The notes below the pieces were generated by a model that saw nothing but the letters and a program-made list of their open reading frames with translations, was not told the DNA's origin and did not search any database. The position numbers and the translations under genes are program-made. Below are positions 22,661-34,959 of a stretch of DNA of 64,000 nt, piece after piece. Source of the stretch: Pomphorhynchus laevis (lineage: Eukaryota > Acanthocephala > Palaeacanthocephala > Echinorhynchida > Pomphorhynchidae); the NCBI GenBank assembly GCA_012934845.2, contig WNNJ02000905.1, forward strand, positions 62,001 to 126,000, read 5' to 3'. Each line of letters starts with the position of its first letter. The first letter of the stretch is position 1.

Positions 22661-22984
22661 ATTAACTTTAAGAGATTAAACATTGAATTAATTTTTTTAG
22701 CAAAAACTTCTGCTTTTACTTAGATTTTAATAATTAAACGTAATATTAAACTCAATTACCGTATTACAGATTATCCAACATCATGTTTAAACTTCTAACG
22801 TTATTTCAATATTATACATTGAAATGATTACTTCCAGATCGATATAATACCCAATAGTTAATCATATATTTGGTCGCATTGTTTCAAAAATAGTAATTAG
22901 GAATTTGTTTGTGTTTCTGTGTTCTCTACATTTCGAGACGGAATTTCCTGAAAAAGACTCACTTTTATATTTTCTGTTGGACAT
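22661..22984. other. AT-rich stretch without recognised feature
   Basis: Nothing recognised between the open frame at 22.3 kb and the 3' end of LINE A5. Confidence 0.45.
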
Positions 22985-24783
22985 TGAGTTTTTATGGATC
23001 TATATAAGTAAGTAAGGGTTTTATTAATAACTATATAACCGAAAAACCTTCAGAAACAAAAACATGCAAACGACAACTTTAAATATAAGCCGTTCACGAC
23101 GAGTATTTTGAAATCTTCAACTTATCTTTACGGCCTCAGGTCTAACCGCTCCCCAATATTTGATCCAGGAGGTCACGGTTCTTGTAGATTTCTCCTGTCC
23201 GAATATAGACATTGGCTATGCTAATACGCTTACCGTTCTTACAAAGTGATATAGCTAAACAAGATAGGGCTGGACAAGAGTAGTTTAATAGGAGGGATGA
23301 TCTTAAGGAGCTTTTTACTAGGGTTAAAAGACCTTGTGATGAAGAGGAGTGAGGGGGTTATGTAAGGAGTAAAGTAGGTGTATATGTGCTTAGAGATAAA
23401 TCGAGTAATATCCTGGGGAGACGGATAGACTGCGTCTCCTGAAGAACTATAACATCTGCATCTCTACCAGATAGAAGGCTAAGGGCGGAAGCACCTCCCG
23501 AATTCCACTGAAGGATATTCAGTGAAAAAGGTCCTTGATTACTTCCCATTGCGTAAGTGTTACCGAAGTGGGACGCCCTCCACCTAGTCGCAACTAGAGG
23601 CGGAAAGGTCGCCTTTACCGCTTCCCGTCACGACAAATGGAGTCGCTTGCCCACGGGCGATATCTTCATTTCCCTCGTTATCCATAGCCCAGATCGAATC
23701 CTTCCAAGCAAGCTTTAGAGCGGCTATGCTCAACGCTTACCCGTTTCGTTTCTTAGATTTTGGTGGCTTCTTAATATTGTTGGTTTTCCCAGAAGGAGGA
23801 GAACGGAAAGATTCCGCTAATTGACCCACCAAGTTTTGAACCAATTTATCAAGGTGGATCATTGATGCCTGAGGCTGCATTTCAAGAAGTTTCAGAATTT
23901 CGGTATCCAGCATCCTGTCGTCTTTCTTGTTAGACGAGACAGCTTCCACGAAGCTAGTCGGTTTTGCTGTCACACTCGTGTGTCTCTTTTGGTATATCTT
24001 TAAAATTTTACACTTTTTTGATCATGCGGGGTGCTCACCACCGCACTTTGCGCAAAATGGCTTATTTTCACACTTCTAAGGATGTATAGCAGTTGTACCA
24101 TGCCGCACTTATGGGGTAGAGAACTTCCAGTGGACCAATGCCCCCACTGATGACAATTGTTGCAGTGAGGGTACGTTAGTGAGTCGGTTTCGATTATTGA
24201 AAATCTCAAATTATACCCCATAAAAGGATTGCATGTCGAAATCAATAGTTTTAGAGCTTTATCAACCGGGGCATTGCAGAACGCCACGGGATTGGGGAAG
24301 CCTTTAATCCCTTTTATAAAGCGCACGTTAGAGATTTTGTAATCAGTTTCTAGGACTGATATATCTTTTTCTGAAATGAATGTGGGCATATTTTTTATCT
24401 TTATTGTTGCCAGGATTGGTTTGGAAGCAATTATACCTTGTTCCGAATGCTCCTTTTTAAAGTTGTCGACGTACTACATTGCCAGATCAGGAGTGCAGAA
24501 TGAGATTTTAATCTCAGATTCACAATATTTGATCGCATTGAACAATATCCTTTTTTTAAATCGATGGGCAAAGCCTCTTATAAAAACATTGAAAATGTTC
24601 TGTCTTTCCAGAGGCACCAAAATTCTGATAATCACCAGGTTGGATAGTTTTGGTACTGGGGGAGTTCCCCCTTCGGAATGTATTCAAGAGAAGCTAAATC
24701 TCCACTTACCTCGTTTATTGCATTGGCAGGAAAATTAGTTTTCATTGAGTTCTTTGAACGTTCCGACATGCTAAATTTACTCA
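22985..24783 (-). mobile_element. LINE family A copy A5, internally deleted
   Basis: The minus-strand copy runs from ORF1 (knuckle region CNNCHQWGHW at about 24150) to the start of the endonuclease (NILQWNSGGA and DVIVLQETQS at 23358-23549). At 23142/23143 it jumps straight to the family 3' UTR (22985-23142). That UTR matches 28520-28655 but with several base differences and small indels. Everything from the later endonuclease through the RT is missing. Its 1,641-bp 5' part is an inverted twin of the neighbouring copy A6. Confidence 0.9.
23143..24783. repeat. left arm of a 1,641-bp near-perfect inverted repeat
   Basis: This arm is the reverse complement of 24855-26495. All frames in it recur on the opposite strand with identical translations: 63, 78, 129 and 120 residues checked. 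The only base difference I noticed is near the inner end (gttcc at about 24760 against gctcc). The spacer between the arms is 71 bases. Confidence 0.95.
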
Positions 24784-24854
24784 AGCAAAATGACAAAAAT
24801 ATGATTAAGAGGATTATGCATTATATAGATCCGTCAATTGTACGAGCAATAAAA

Positions 24855-26495
24855 TGAGTAAATTTAGCATGTCGGAGCGTTCAAAGAACTCAATGAAAAC
24901 TAATTTTCCTGCCAATGCAATAAACGAGGTAAGTGGAGATTTAGCTTCTCTTGAATACATTCCGAAGGGGGAACTCCCCCAGTACCAAAACTATCCAACC
25001 TGGTGATTATCAGAATTTTGGTGCCTCTGGAAAGACAGAACATTTTCAATGTTTTTATAAGAGGCTTTGCCCATCGATTTAAAAAAAGGATATTGTTCAA
25101 TGCGATCAAATATTGTGAATCTGAGATTAAAATCTCATTCTGCACTCCTGATCTGGCAATGTAGTACGTCGACAACTTTAAAAAGGAGCATTCGGAACAA
25201 GGTATAATTGCTTCCAAACCAATCCTGGCAACAATAAAGATAAAAAATATGCCCACATTCATTTCAGAAAAAGATATATCAGTCCTAGAAACTGATTACA
25301 AAATCTCTAACGTGCGCTTTATAAAAGGGATTAAAGGCTTCCCCAATCCCGTGGCGTTCTGCAATGCCCCGGTTGATAAAGCTCTAAAACTATTGATTTC
25401 GACATGCAATCCTTTTATGGGGTATAATTTGAGATTTTCAATAATCGAAACCGACTCACTAACGTACCCTCACTGCAACAATTGTCATCAGTGGGGGCAT
25501 TGGTCCACTGGAAGTTCTCTACCCCATAAGTGCGGCATGGTACAACTGCTATACATCCTTAGAAGTGTGAAAATAAGCCATTTTGCGCAAAGTGCGGTGG
25601 TGAGCACCCCGCATGATCAAAAAAGTGTAAAATTTTAAAGATATACCAAAAGAGACACACGAGTGTGACAGCAAAACCGACTAGCTTCGTGGAAGCTGTC
25701 TCGTCTAACAAGAAAGACGACAGGATGCTGGATACCGAAATTCTGAAACTTCTTGAAATGCAGCCTCAGGCATCAATGATCCACCTTGATAAATTGGTTC
25801 AAAACTTGGTGGGTCAATTAGCGGAATCTTTCCGTTCTCCTCCTTCTGGGAAAACCAACAATATTAAGAAGCCACCAAAATCTAAGAAACGAAACGGGTA
25901 AGCGTTGAGCATAGCCGCTCTAAAGCTTGCTTGGAAGGATTCGATCTGGGCTATGGATAACGAGGGAAATGAAGATATCGCCCGTGGGCAAGCGACTCCA
26001 TTTGTCGTGACGGGAAGCGGTAAAGGCGACCTTTCCGCCTCTAGTTGCGACTAGGTGGAGGGCGTCCCACTTCGGTAACACTTACGCAATGGGAAGTAAT
26101 CAAGGACCTTTTTCACTGAATATCCTTCAGTGGAATTCGGGAGGTGCTTCCGCCCTTAGCCTTCTATCTGGTAGAGATGCAGATGTTATAGTTCTTCAGG
26201 AGACGCAGTCTATCCGTCTCCCCAGGATATTACTCGATTTATCTCTAAGCACATATACACCTACTTTACTCCTTACATAACCCCCTCACTCCTCTTCATC
26301 ACAAGGTCTTTTAACCCTAGTAAAAAGCTCCTTAAGATCATCCCTCCTATTAAACTACTCTTGTCCAGCCCTATCTTGTTTAGCTATATCACTTTGTAAG
26401 AACGGTAAGCGTATTAGCATAGCCAATGTCTATATTCGGACAGGAGAAATCTACAAGAACCGTGACCTCCTGGATCAAATATTGGGGAGCGGTTA
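24855..26495. repeat. right arm of the 1,641-bp inverted repeat
   Basis: Partner of 23143-24783. Beyond 26495 the right copy continues as a full LINE, whereas the left copy switches to 3' UTR sequence. Confidence 0.95.
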
Positions 26496-27291
26496 CGACA
26501 TGTTACTCGGTGACTTCAGCAACAGAAATGGTCGTTGGATTAATGCAGCACTCCGCAGAGCAAGGATCGACTATCTAATTCATAAACCACCTTCCTCCAC
26601 CTTTCATTGCTCTACAACAAATTCTCTCCTCGACATATTACTGCTACATAAGATGTGGTAGTTGAAACACAGTTGCACTGAGCAGTCGTGTCAACAACAG
26701 ATCACCTCTCATTACCTAATTCGCTAGCGGCTAGAGGACGATACGTTGCTTAGAAGAAGGTTTCACTTTGACCCTATTAGAGTGGCCTTCTTTCAGGCAG
26801 CTATCCATCTCTTCTCCAGAATTGGAATTGAGAGTTTGACCGAATTTAATTCCTACCTCTCATCGCAAGCTACCGCGATCCTTTCGACTACCTATAAAGG
26901 TCGAATATGCAATCCTACTCCAACAAAACTAAAGGTCCTAGCAAAAATGTTACACCTTCCCAATCTCTCTGTTTCCGCCAGACAGATCGTCTCGAATGAA
27001 TACTAAAGCTCTAGATATAGGCTCCAGCCGAGCAGGGATAGGGCAAGCATTGCTCACCTAAACTCTTATCAGGCTTCCTTCTGGAAGATATTCAAGAAGG
27101 AGAAGTTTGTCTGCTGGAAGGATAAAGCCTTGGTTTGGATTGGTAGCATAGGCCTTGACAAAGTTTTAGAGGAACCACTTTCCTTACATAATTATTGAGC
27201 CACTCAATCTCCCCAACTAATCCCGCATTGGTGTGACTTCAGGAGTAGGGACTTATGTGTGACAGATATCATTAACTCCTAGGAACCACTC

Positions 27292-28056
27292 TTGGGCACC
27301 TCAAAATCCCACGCGCCAATCTCCACTCGTGTCTGTCAGCTTTTGACATACAATCAGAGAAAAGAGGTCGCCATCACAATGCTATTAGCCTCCCAGTTCG
27401 ACATAGCGGACATCAATATCAGCCGTCGAGTTTTTTTACCTAAAAAGAGATTAATCACTTGTCCTAAAGATCTGCGGCCCATCTCGATTCAAAACTCCCT
27501 CATATCCATCTATGAGAAAGGGCTTGCGCGTAGAATCCGCGTTCATTTATGTAGGCGTAATTTGATCCAACCGAGTTGTCATGGGTTTGACAAAGGGCGC
27601 CCAGTACATTCAGCAATTGGTGAAGTGCATCAGTTTTGTCAGGATAATAGTCATCAGCTTGCTGTGGCTGTTTTTCTTGATTTTTCAGCTGCATTTGACC
27701 AGATCTCTATTCCCTTCGTTATCTCCTCTCTCAGGTCCCTCGGGTTGCCAGCGAGAATTGTTAACAGGGTGGATATATTGCTGTACACCAAGCGGTTCTA
27801 CTATGAAGACGACCCTGATGCGCGTCAGTTCTACCCTATTACAGGTGTACCTCAAGGATCCCCACTTTCTCCTATCTTATATCTTGCTGCATCAATTGTA
27901 CTATTCAAGAATTTTAAACGTGATCAACATCTAGTGGTATATGCTGATGATACCACAGCCTTGTTCTCTGGACGCAGGTGCAAAGATGTAATCTCTGACA
28001 TCAGCCGTTTCTTTTTAAGATTAAAAGATCAGTTGCTCCATCCAATCTTATTTTAA
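27292..28056 (+). pseudogene. LINE A6 reverse transcriptase part of ORF2
   Basis: A 254-residue frame holds most RT boxes in order: VFLPKK, DLRPISIQNSLISIYEKGLA, GFDKGRPVHSAI, VAVFLDFSAAFDQISIPFV, then ITGVPQGSPLSPILY, VVYADDTTALFSG and FFLRLKDQ. The catalytic Asp pair in YADD and the first catalytic Asp in FLDFSAAFD are present. In a live element this domain copies the RNA at a nick made by the endonuclease. The frame is cut off from the endonuclease upstream and from the C-terminal domain downstream (28139-28533) by frame changes. Confidence 0.85.
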
Positions 28057-28655
28057 ACAACTCTAAATCGCAGGTGGTAGTCTTCATGGTGTTCCTGCCA
28101 CCAAAAAGAAACTTAAGAGACTAGCACTCTCCTCCATTTTGCAGCATCAACCACTCCCCATCTTCACGAGTCGAGTAAAATATCTGGGGTTCACCGTTAC
28201 GGTGAATTGGTCGGCGAAAGCTGACCTGGATAGACTTAAACGTATCCTGAAGAAAGCTAGGTGGGCTCTGAAACGGGCCCAGCATCTGTCATTGAATGGG
28301 ATAACCCAAGTGCGCCTCTGGGGTACTTGGGCTATCTCGGGATTAGTCTTCTTCTCACGAGGACGTCCCCAGAACAAAGACTAAGGTTTCTCAAGCTCCT
28401 CATCTCGAGATTACCAACCATAGTCCGCCTTGACTGGACTCTTAGGTGTGTGAGAAACCCCGAATGGTTCAGTCAGAGGGCGGCGCGCTGGTGCGACCGA
28501 GAGGCTCAGATCCCTCTAGACCTAAGGCCGTAAAGATAAGTTGAAGATTTCAAAATACACGTCGTGAACGGCTTATATATAAAGTTGTCGTTTGCATGTT
28601 TTTGTTTCTGAAAGTTTTTATCGGTTATATAGTTATTAATAAAACCCTTATTTAT

Positions 28656-28889
28656 TTATTTTTGTCGTCGCATACTTCCAAAAATGACGATTAACAATTG
28701 TTTGTTCACTGATACAAAAACTTTCAGGTGAGAGCTATTCAGATCAAATTTTTAATTAAATATTTTAAAGCTTCAAAGCAGATATAATTATAATAGCGGC
28801 GAATTGATTTTAGTCTTTTGATTGCTTGCAATTTGATTTCATTAGTTGTTTAAAGAAATTCTGTGGTATTACTTCCGAATGTTAAATTT
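28656..28889. other. short intergenic stretch
   Basis: AT-rich; nothing recognised. Confidence 0.4.
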
Positions 28890-29031
28890 AATAAAATACT
28901 ATTTTATTTTTTATATTTCGCCAGACGCTGCTCGCATTCTTCGAAACAGAAACAAAATATGTCATTCAATATTTTGTTTCTGTTTCTGATGATGTATCAG
29001 TAGCTAGCGAAAAATAAAATAGTATTTTATT
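28890..29031. repeat. foldback element with nested inverted repeats
   Basis: The outer arms are about 28890-28921 (aataaaatactattttattt, then tcgc) and 29007-29031 (gcgaaaaataaaatag and on). An inner pair of 18-bp arms (28943-28960 gaaacagaaacaaaatat and 28969-28986) is exact. On the plus strand ctgatgatg precedes the right arm and gcgaaaa starts it, as in the foldback at 37.2 kb. Confidence 0.7.
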
Positions 29032-29699
29032 TATCCTGATCCAAAGTTCAAAATAAAAAAGATTGATCAAGATCACTTTGTTTTCTAAAGAATCAACATT
29101 AATTAATAAATATCAGAATTTTAAACAATATGAATATGATAAAATTTAAAAGAAAACGTTAATACTTTAAAGTAGTAGTTTAAATAGTGATATTTTCATG
29201 CATTTATCTTAATTTGATAAACTCATATAATAACATGTGTCTTATAGAAGATATCATTTAGGTAAAAATACATTAAAAACAGAAAAGTAAGGCATAAATT
29301 ATAAAATATAATTACAAATATCATTTTTTCTTAGATAGATTTTATGTTCTGAGTTTCAATTATCTAATTTTATTTTACGATAGGCCTCGTGTCTGTAAAT
29401 TTAAAATATGTATGATGATAATTTTATTAAATTATCTAGGAAAATAAACAAAATTAAAATAAATTAAATTAAATAAACAAAAAATTTATTAATTTATTAA
29501 ATTAATAAACAAAATTAAAATAAAAAATTAAATAATAATTATTTATTATTAAAATAAATAGTATTTTAATAATAATAGATTTTCTTAATAGTAATAAATA
29601 GCATTCACTAATAGGGAAAATACAGTTTCAAATATCAGAAACAAGAAGAAACATAATGTAAAATCTTTGTTATTTTATCATCTTTATCTTGGTCTTCTA
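29032..29699. other. AT-rich stretch without a gene
   Basis: Strings of aaataaac and attaaaataa dominate around 29440-29560. No frame or shared repeat is seen. Confidence 0.5.
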
Positions 29700-32690
29700 T
29701 ATCGATAAGGTGAGATCAGCTCCCATCTTTTGACACCAACGCGTAACTTTACAATTGAGCCACTCAGGGTCGGTCAAACATCTGAAGGCGTAATCGGAGC
29801 GAACGAAGTAGGTAATCTCGACATGAAGAACTTAAGAAATCTTAGTTTTTGCTATTGGAAACATCCTCTAGAAAAGAAATACCAGTCCCGGAATGCCCAA
29901 ATACACCAGATGCGCATCTGGGCTCTCCCTCCTAATAAGAAATGTTGAGCAAGTTTTAGAGTCCATCTAGCTCTCTTCAAGACACACTTTAAACTATTCA
30001 AGTCTGATCGGGTAGTCCATCTTACCGTGATAGTAAGCCCCATTTATCTTACATGATATGTAAAGAGAAAGTGGTTGATTATTCATAATGAAAAAATATA
30101 TGAGATTGCTAGTCTCATAAGCTTTTTTTTGGTCGAAGGGGCATCATGAAAAACAATTATCTGCGATTTGTAAAAGATGAGAAAAAGATGGAATTGGGGT
30201 AACTTATCTTTTAATCTTAAAAATAATTGGCTGATGTCCGAGACTACATATTTGCACCTGCATCCAGAAAACAAGGAAGTATTATCATCTGCGTAAATCA
30301 CAAGATGTTAACTACATCGAAAAGGTTTAAAAAGAACAATGTAGGCAGCAAGAAATAAGATAGGAGAAAGTTGAGAGCTTTGAAGCACGGCAGTAATTGG
30401 GTAGAACTGGCCTGCATCTGGATCATCGTCGTAAAATAATCGCTTAATGTACAGCAGTATCTCCACCCTGTTAACGATTCTCACAGGAAACCAGAAAGAG
30501 CTGAAAGAGAAAATAACAAAAGAAATAAAGATACGGTCGAATAAAGCAGAAAAGTCGAGAAAAGCAGCTACTGCATGCTGATGACTGTTTTCTTTACAAA
30601 ACTGGTAACTTCTCCTATCTCATTAAAATCAGGTGGGATGAAATTGCGCCTACTTAAATGGTCGCAGATTATATGTGCAAGCGCTGTTTCGTAAATAGAT
30701 ATGAAGGAATTTTAAATCGAAATGGGCCCCGGGTCTTTATGATTCTGGATTACTCTTTGGTAAAAACAACCGTCAACTGACATTAATTACTGCAATATAG
30801 GATTGTGTGGCTGATATAATTGTGATATGGACCTCATTTCTCTGACTGTCTGTCAAAAGCTGACAGACGCGAGTATATAGTGGTACACGTATTTTGGAGG
30901 TTCTTGAAGCGAACATCATGAGATCAAGATATTCGTAACGAAGAGGTGACTACTCCTGAAACCAATCCAGGTAGGGATTTATTGGGGAGAACGCGTGGTT
31001 CCCTAATTGTGTAGGGATAGTGTTCTTTCAAAACTTTATCAAGGCCCATGTTACCAATTAAATCCAATGCACACTCCCTCCGACTAACAAACTTCTCTTT
31101 CTTGACAAGCTTCCAAAAAGAAGACTGAAAGCGCTTAAGGTGAGCAATACTGACCATATCCCTGCTCAGTTGGAGCGTATACTCCGAACTCCAATATTCT
31201 TTAGAGAGATTCTGTCTGAAATAGATAGAGAGAGATTGGGAAGGTGAGCATTTTCGCTAGGACCTTGATCTTTGTCGAAATGGATTGAAAATGCGACATT
31301 TAAAAATAGTCAAAATGATTCCGATAGCTTGCGAAGAGATGTAGGAATTAAATCGGGACAAACTCACATTTTCTACAACATGGAAGAGTCCGATAGCTGC
31401 CTGGAAGAGGGCCACTCTGATTTGATCAAAGTGGAATATCTACCTTAGCAGCGTATTATCCTCTAGCCGTCAACGAAGTAGGTCATAGGATGTAAACAAC
31501 TGTTGACGCGACTGTTCAATACAGGCGGGCTTTAACAGCAACTTATGTGTCAGTAAAATGTTGCGGAGTGAAGTTGTTAATGTGCAATGAAATGTGGGGG
31601 GACAGTGTATATGTATATGATATTTGTTCTTAGCTCTGCGGAGTGCGGCTTTAATTCAACGACCGGTCATATCGTTGAAATCACCTAGTAACATGTCGTC
31701 GTAACCGCTACCCAATAAACGATCCAGGAGATCACGGTTCTTGTAAATTTCTCCTGGACGTATATACTGGCTATGCTGATGCGTTTCCCTTTCTTACAAA
31801 TTGCTATAGCTAAACAATAAACGGCTGAACAAGAGTAGTACAGTAAGAGAAAAGACTTTAAGTAACTTTTAACTAGGGTTAGAAGACCTTGGGATTAAGA
31901 TGAGTGTAGAGGGGTTATGTACAGAGGATATTGGGCGTATATGTACATAGGTATAAATCGAGTAATGTACTGAGGTGACCGGATAGATTTAGTCACCTGA
32001 AAGACTATTACATTTGACTCTCGATCAGATAAAAGACGATGAACATAAGCACCTCCTAAATTCCACCGAAGGATATTAAGTGAAAACGGATCTTGACTAC
32101 TTCTCATTTATTGACTTACAGGTTGGAGTAACAGGCTGACTAGTTGGTATCAGCAGGAGGAAGGTTGCCCTTACCGCTACTGATTCTAATAGCAGTCACA
32201 TCAATCCCACCACTAGTGTTGTAGATGAGTTCAACCAATGTGGTCTTATCATTTAATGCTCCCGTTTTTGTTCAGTTTCCCTTCTTCTTTTGAAGCTAAT
32301 TTGGAATGTCCAGAAGACGCTGTTCTTTTCTTTTACGTTAAAGTTAAACTCGTGCCAGAAAAAATAATTCAGCATACCTTCTACCATTTTCACCATCGGC
32401 TTAATAGATGCTCTATGGCGCTTGTCAATAAAATGAATAACATCATCCATAAAGATTCTTGATGCATAAAGATGAGCGCAGACAGCTCCAACATCTGAAA
32501 GGTTCCTCTTAGGTTGTTGATTTAGAGTGACTACAATAGGTTTATGTTCAGAAGAACCGAATCGGCTCAAGGTATGCTTGAAGAAAACAACGTAAGCTTA
32601 TGTGAGGTCATCAGATACAAAAGATATACGAAATGTCCTGTGAATTTTCGGACATGGTTATATACTACTCGATCAGCATAATTAATGAAG
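29700..32690 (-). mobile_element. LINE family A copy A7, decayed, nearly full length
   Basis: Minus-strand copy with ORF1 starting near 32655 (MSENSQDIS) and an EHKPIVVTLNQQP block at about 32530. The endonuclease start is at 31895-32107 (SLNILRWNLGGA, NVIVFQVTKS), and RT linker pieces include 30924-31157 (LKRFQSSFWKLVKKEKFV). The YADDN box is at 30270-30301 (MIYADDNTSLFSG), followed by the C-terminal domain at 29852-30043 (LNSLKCVLKRARWTLKLAQH). All parts are in order but heavily mutated, including YADDT changed to YADDN. It lies about 580 bp upstream of the RBBP4-like gene. Confidence 0.75.
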
Positions 32691-33272
32691 AAAGACTTAA
32701 AAAATCAGTTTAAAATAGTCCGTAATAATAATTAATGTACTAATCTTCATCTCTCTCAAGATAACTACCTTCCTTGATCGAAGAAATTAGACAAAAGGTT
32801 CTTTATTAGTACTTACCAATCCTGATCCATTGATTCTATCAGAAGAAATGTTGATTTTGGTTATTTTTGGAAACCGTTTGATCCTTAGCCGTTGCAATGT
32901 TTACTCATTTTCGTTGCATTGGAAATAAATCAGTATTTTAATAATAATAGATTCTTTGACTAAATACAATATACAGCTAATAACATTTAAATATAAAAAA
33001 CAATCATGTATTTTGGTATTAAATTATTTTAATAAGATAAAGGCATAAACCTTGGCTTAAATTAAATGTTGCTTAACATTACACATTTTACTCCGTTTTA
33101 CAACTTTTGAGACATTAGCGTTAATTTTAAAACAAACTTTAAATTTTAAACTTCAACTCCCTTGTACCTACATGTAAATAGTAAGTAAAGGTAAAGCATA
33201 TTTTAGGAGTTTTAGTTGCTTTGCAGGAACATTGTATGTATGAGATAATGAAATCAGTGAACGCTTTTTTCC
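32691..33272. other. upstream region of the RBBP4-like gene
   Basis: AT-rich; no clear TATA element stands out. A pyrimidine-rich run (cgcttttttccatgcttttg) just before 33291 could be the 3' end of an intron in the 5' UTR. Confidence 0.4.
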
Positions 33273-34685
33273 ATGCTTTTGTTGTTAAAGATGTTTCCTA
33301 AACGATCTATTGACGCTAAAGGTGATAAAGATAACAATGTACCGTCATCAGAAGTAACTAGCCGTTCACAGAATGTAGCAGGCTGTGATAACAATATACA
33401 TAGTAGACGTAAAAAGTATGAAACATGGATAAAGAATTGCCCATTTTTGTATGATTTTCTAATGACAGATGCACTCGAATGGCCCAGTCTAACATGCCAG
33501 TGGCTACCTAAAATGACTAATGGAGAAGATGAAGTTCAACGATTAATACTAGGTACACACACTAGTAACCAACAAAATCACTTAATCTTGGCGACTGTTA
33601 AAATAGGTAAATGTAGTGACGATTCAAGTGATAAAGAACAGCCAGGTCCGTATGATCGAGATCATTCTGAACTAGGAGGATTTTCCAAAATAAAAAGTCG
33701 AATAAAAATCACAATGAGAATTAACCATGAAGGAGAAGTAAACAAAGCACGGTACATGCCTCAAAACCCATGCCTAATAGCGACAAGAACTGCTAGAGGT
33801 GACGTCCTTATTTTTGAAATCACAAGACATTCTGCAGTAGATGCACGTTCGGGAGAGTGTTGTCCTGAGTTAAGATTGAGAGGACACACCAAAGAGGGTT
33901 ACGGACTATCGTGGAATCCAAATCTTAATGGACATCTACTGACTTCATCGGATGACCAAACCATATGTCTGTGGAATGTTAACAAAACACCTGGTGAAAA
34001 TCGTTGCCTATTTCCCGAAACGATATTTAGAGGGCATTCTTCAATAGTTGAAGATGTAGCCTGGCATCAACTAAACCCACATGTATTTGGTTCTGTTGGT
34101 GATGACCGAAAACTTTTACTATGGGATATACGTCGTAATACACACAAACCATTTAATTCAGCTAATGCACATGAAGGAGAAGTTAACTGTATTTCATTTA
34201 GTCCCTTCTCTGAATATATTATCACAACTGGAGGATCAGATGAAACAGTTGCTCTATGGGATATGCGATACATCAATATAAAGTTACACAAATTTGAGTT
34301 TCATCGTGGAGAAATTTTCCAAGTAAAATGGTCACCGCATCACGAAACTATCTTTGCAACCAGTTCTACAGATCATAAAGTGGCAATATGGGATTTGAGT
34401 CGTATAGGTAGCGATAAAACCAAACGAGACGAGGAAACCGGACCTCCTGAACTAATTTTTATTCATTCTGGTCATGACTCGATGATATCAGATTTTAATT
34501 GGAATACTCAGATACCGTGGATGTTTGCATCTGTATCAGAAGATAATATATTTCAAATGTGGCAAGTAGCTGAGCCGATTTACGAGAATGAATTATTTTC
34601 GAAGATTATTAAAGAACCTAATCAAGTAGAACCAAGGAATTCAGGTCGCAGAAAAGTAGAAAAGGATAAAATTAGAAAACTTTGA
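33273..34685 (+). CDS. RBBP4/RBBP7 (CAF-1 p48)-type histone-binding WD40 protein
   Basis: This 470-codon frame is complete. Relative to family members of about 425 residues it has an extra N-terminal stretch of roughly 40 residues. A start at the second ATG (33291, MFPKRS) is equally possible and shortens it by six. Residues 47-74 match the N-terminal helix and LEWPSLT block that bind histone H4. [16 protein letters not shown] (151-166) and [16 protein letters not shown] (202-217) are near-verbatim family blocks. WD endings occur at 231-235 (ICLWN), 281-285 (LLLWD), 326-330 (VALWD), 370-374 (VAIWD) and 427-431. The PP loop [12 protein letters not shown] lies at 390-401. Family members serve as nuclear histone chaperone subunits in CAF-1, NuRD, Sin3, NURF and PRC2. 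Residues 112-133 replace the usual acidic linker. The intact frame with conserved blocks argues for a working gene. Confidence 0.95.
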   Translation: MLLLLKMFPKRSIDAKGDKDNNVPSSEVTSRSQNVAGCDNNIHSRRKKYETWIKNCPFLYDFLMTDALEWPSLTCQWLPKMTNGEDEVQRLILGTHTSNQQNHLILATVKIGKCSDDSSDKEQPGPYDRDHSELGGFSKIKSRIKITMRINHEGEVNKARYMPQNPCLIATRTARGDVLIFEITRHSAVDARSGECCPELRLRGHTKEGYGLSWNPNLNGHLLTSSDDQTICLWNVNKTPGENRCLFPETIFRGHSSIVEDVAWHQLNPHVFGSVGDDRKLLLWDIRRNTHKPFNSANAHEGEVNCISFSPFSEYIITTGGSDETVALWDMRYINIKLHKFEFHRGEIFQVKWSPHHETIFATSSTDHKVAIWDLSRIGSDKTKRDEETGPPELIFIHSGHDSMISDFNWNTQIPWMFASVSEDNIFQMWQVAEPIYENELFSKIIKEPNQVEPRNSGRRKVEKDKIRKL

Positions 34686-34775
34686 GAATATTTGTACAAT
34701 TATTTAAAAAGCAGATGATATGTCCCTTGTAATTATAAAATTTGCATTGTGAAATTGTAATGTTCAAATTTGAAA

Positions 34776-34790
34776 AATAAAATTAATAAA
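34776..34790 (+). terminator. two candidate polyadenylation signals
   Basis: AATAAA occurs at 34776-34781 and again at 34785-34790, about 90 bases after the stop codon of the RBBP4-like gene. A T-rich segment (ttgtgttttc) follows. Confidence 0.6.
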
Positions 34791-34959
34791 TTGTGTTTTC
34801 AAAGCTATTTTGTTTTATTAAGCTCTTTCTAAATGTATGTGGAATAAAAATATCGTAAATATATTCTATACAATCCAATACAATTGTAGTGATAATTAAG
34901 TTATGAAGCATATCTGTGTTCCTTATATCCTTTTAGTAAAATTTATTAAATAATTAAAT

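Larger units (their letters stand above)
24854..28655 (+). mobile_element. LINE family A copy A6, best complete copy
   Basis: This copy has both ends and all parts. ORF1 starts at the ATG at 24854 (MSKFSMSERSKNSMKTNFPA). ORF1 has the VRFIKGIKGFPNPVAFC block and a zinc knuckle at about 25460-25530 in which the last Cys is replaced by Ser; a second C-x2-C motif follows. ORF2 has endonuclease (NILQWNSGGA, IVLQET, later FSNRNGRWINAALRRAR) and RT (27292-28056). A C-terminal domain has YLGFTVTVNWSAK and FFSRGRPQNKD. The 3' UTR ends in aataaaacccttatttattt at about 28650. The clade is near the I/jockey group by its gag-like ORF1; I cannot fix it further. Several frame breaks make it inactive. Confidence 0.9.

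Noticed and set aside
24376-25262. Mirrored 120-residue frames on both sides of the palindrome centre
   Set aside because: They are antisense shadows of LINE ORF1, identical only because the arms are identical.
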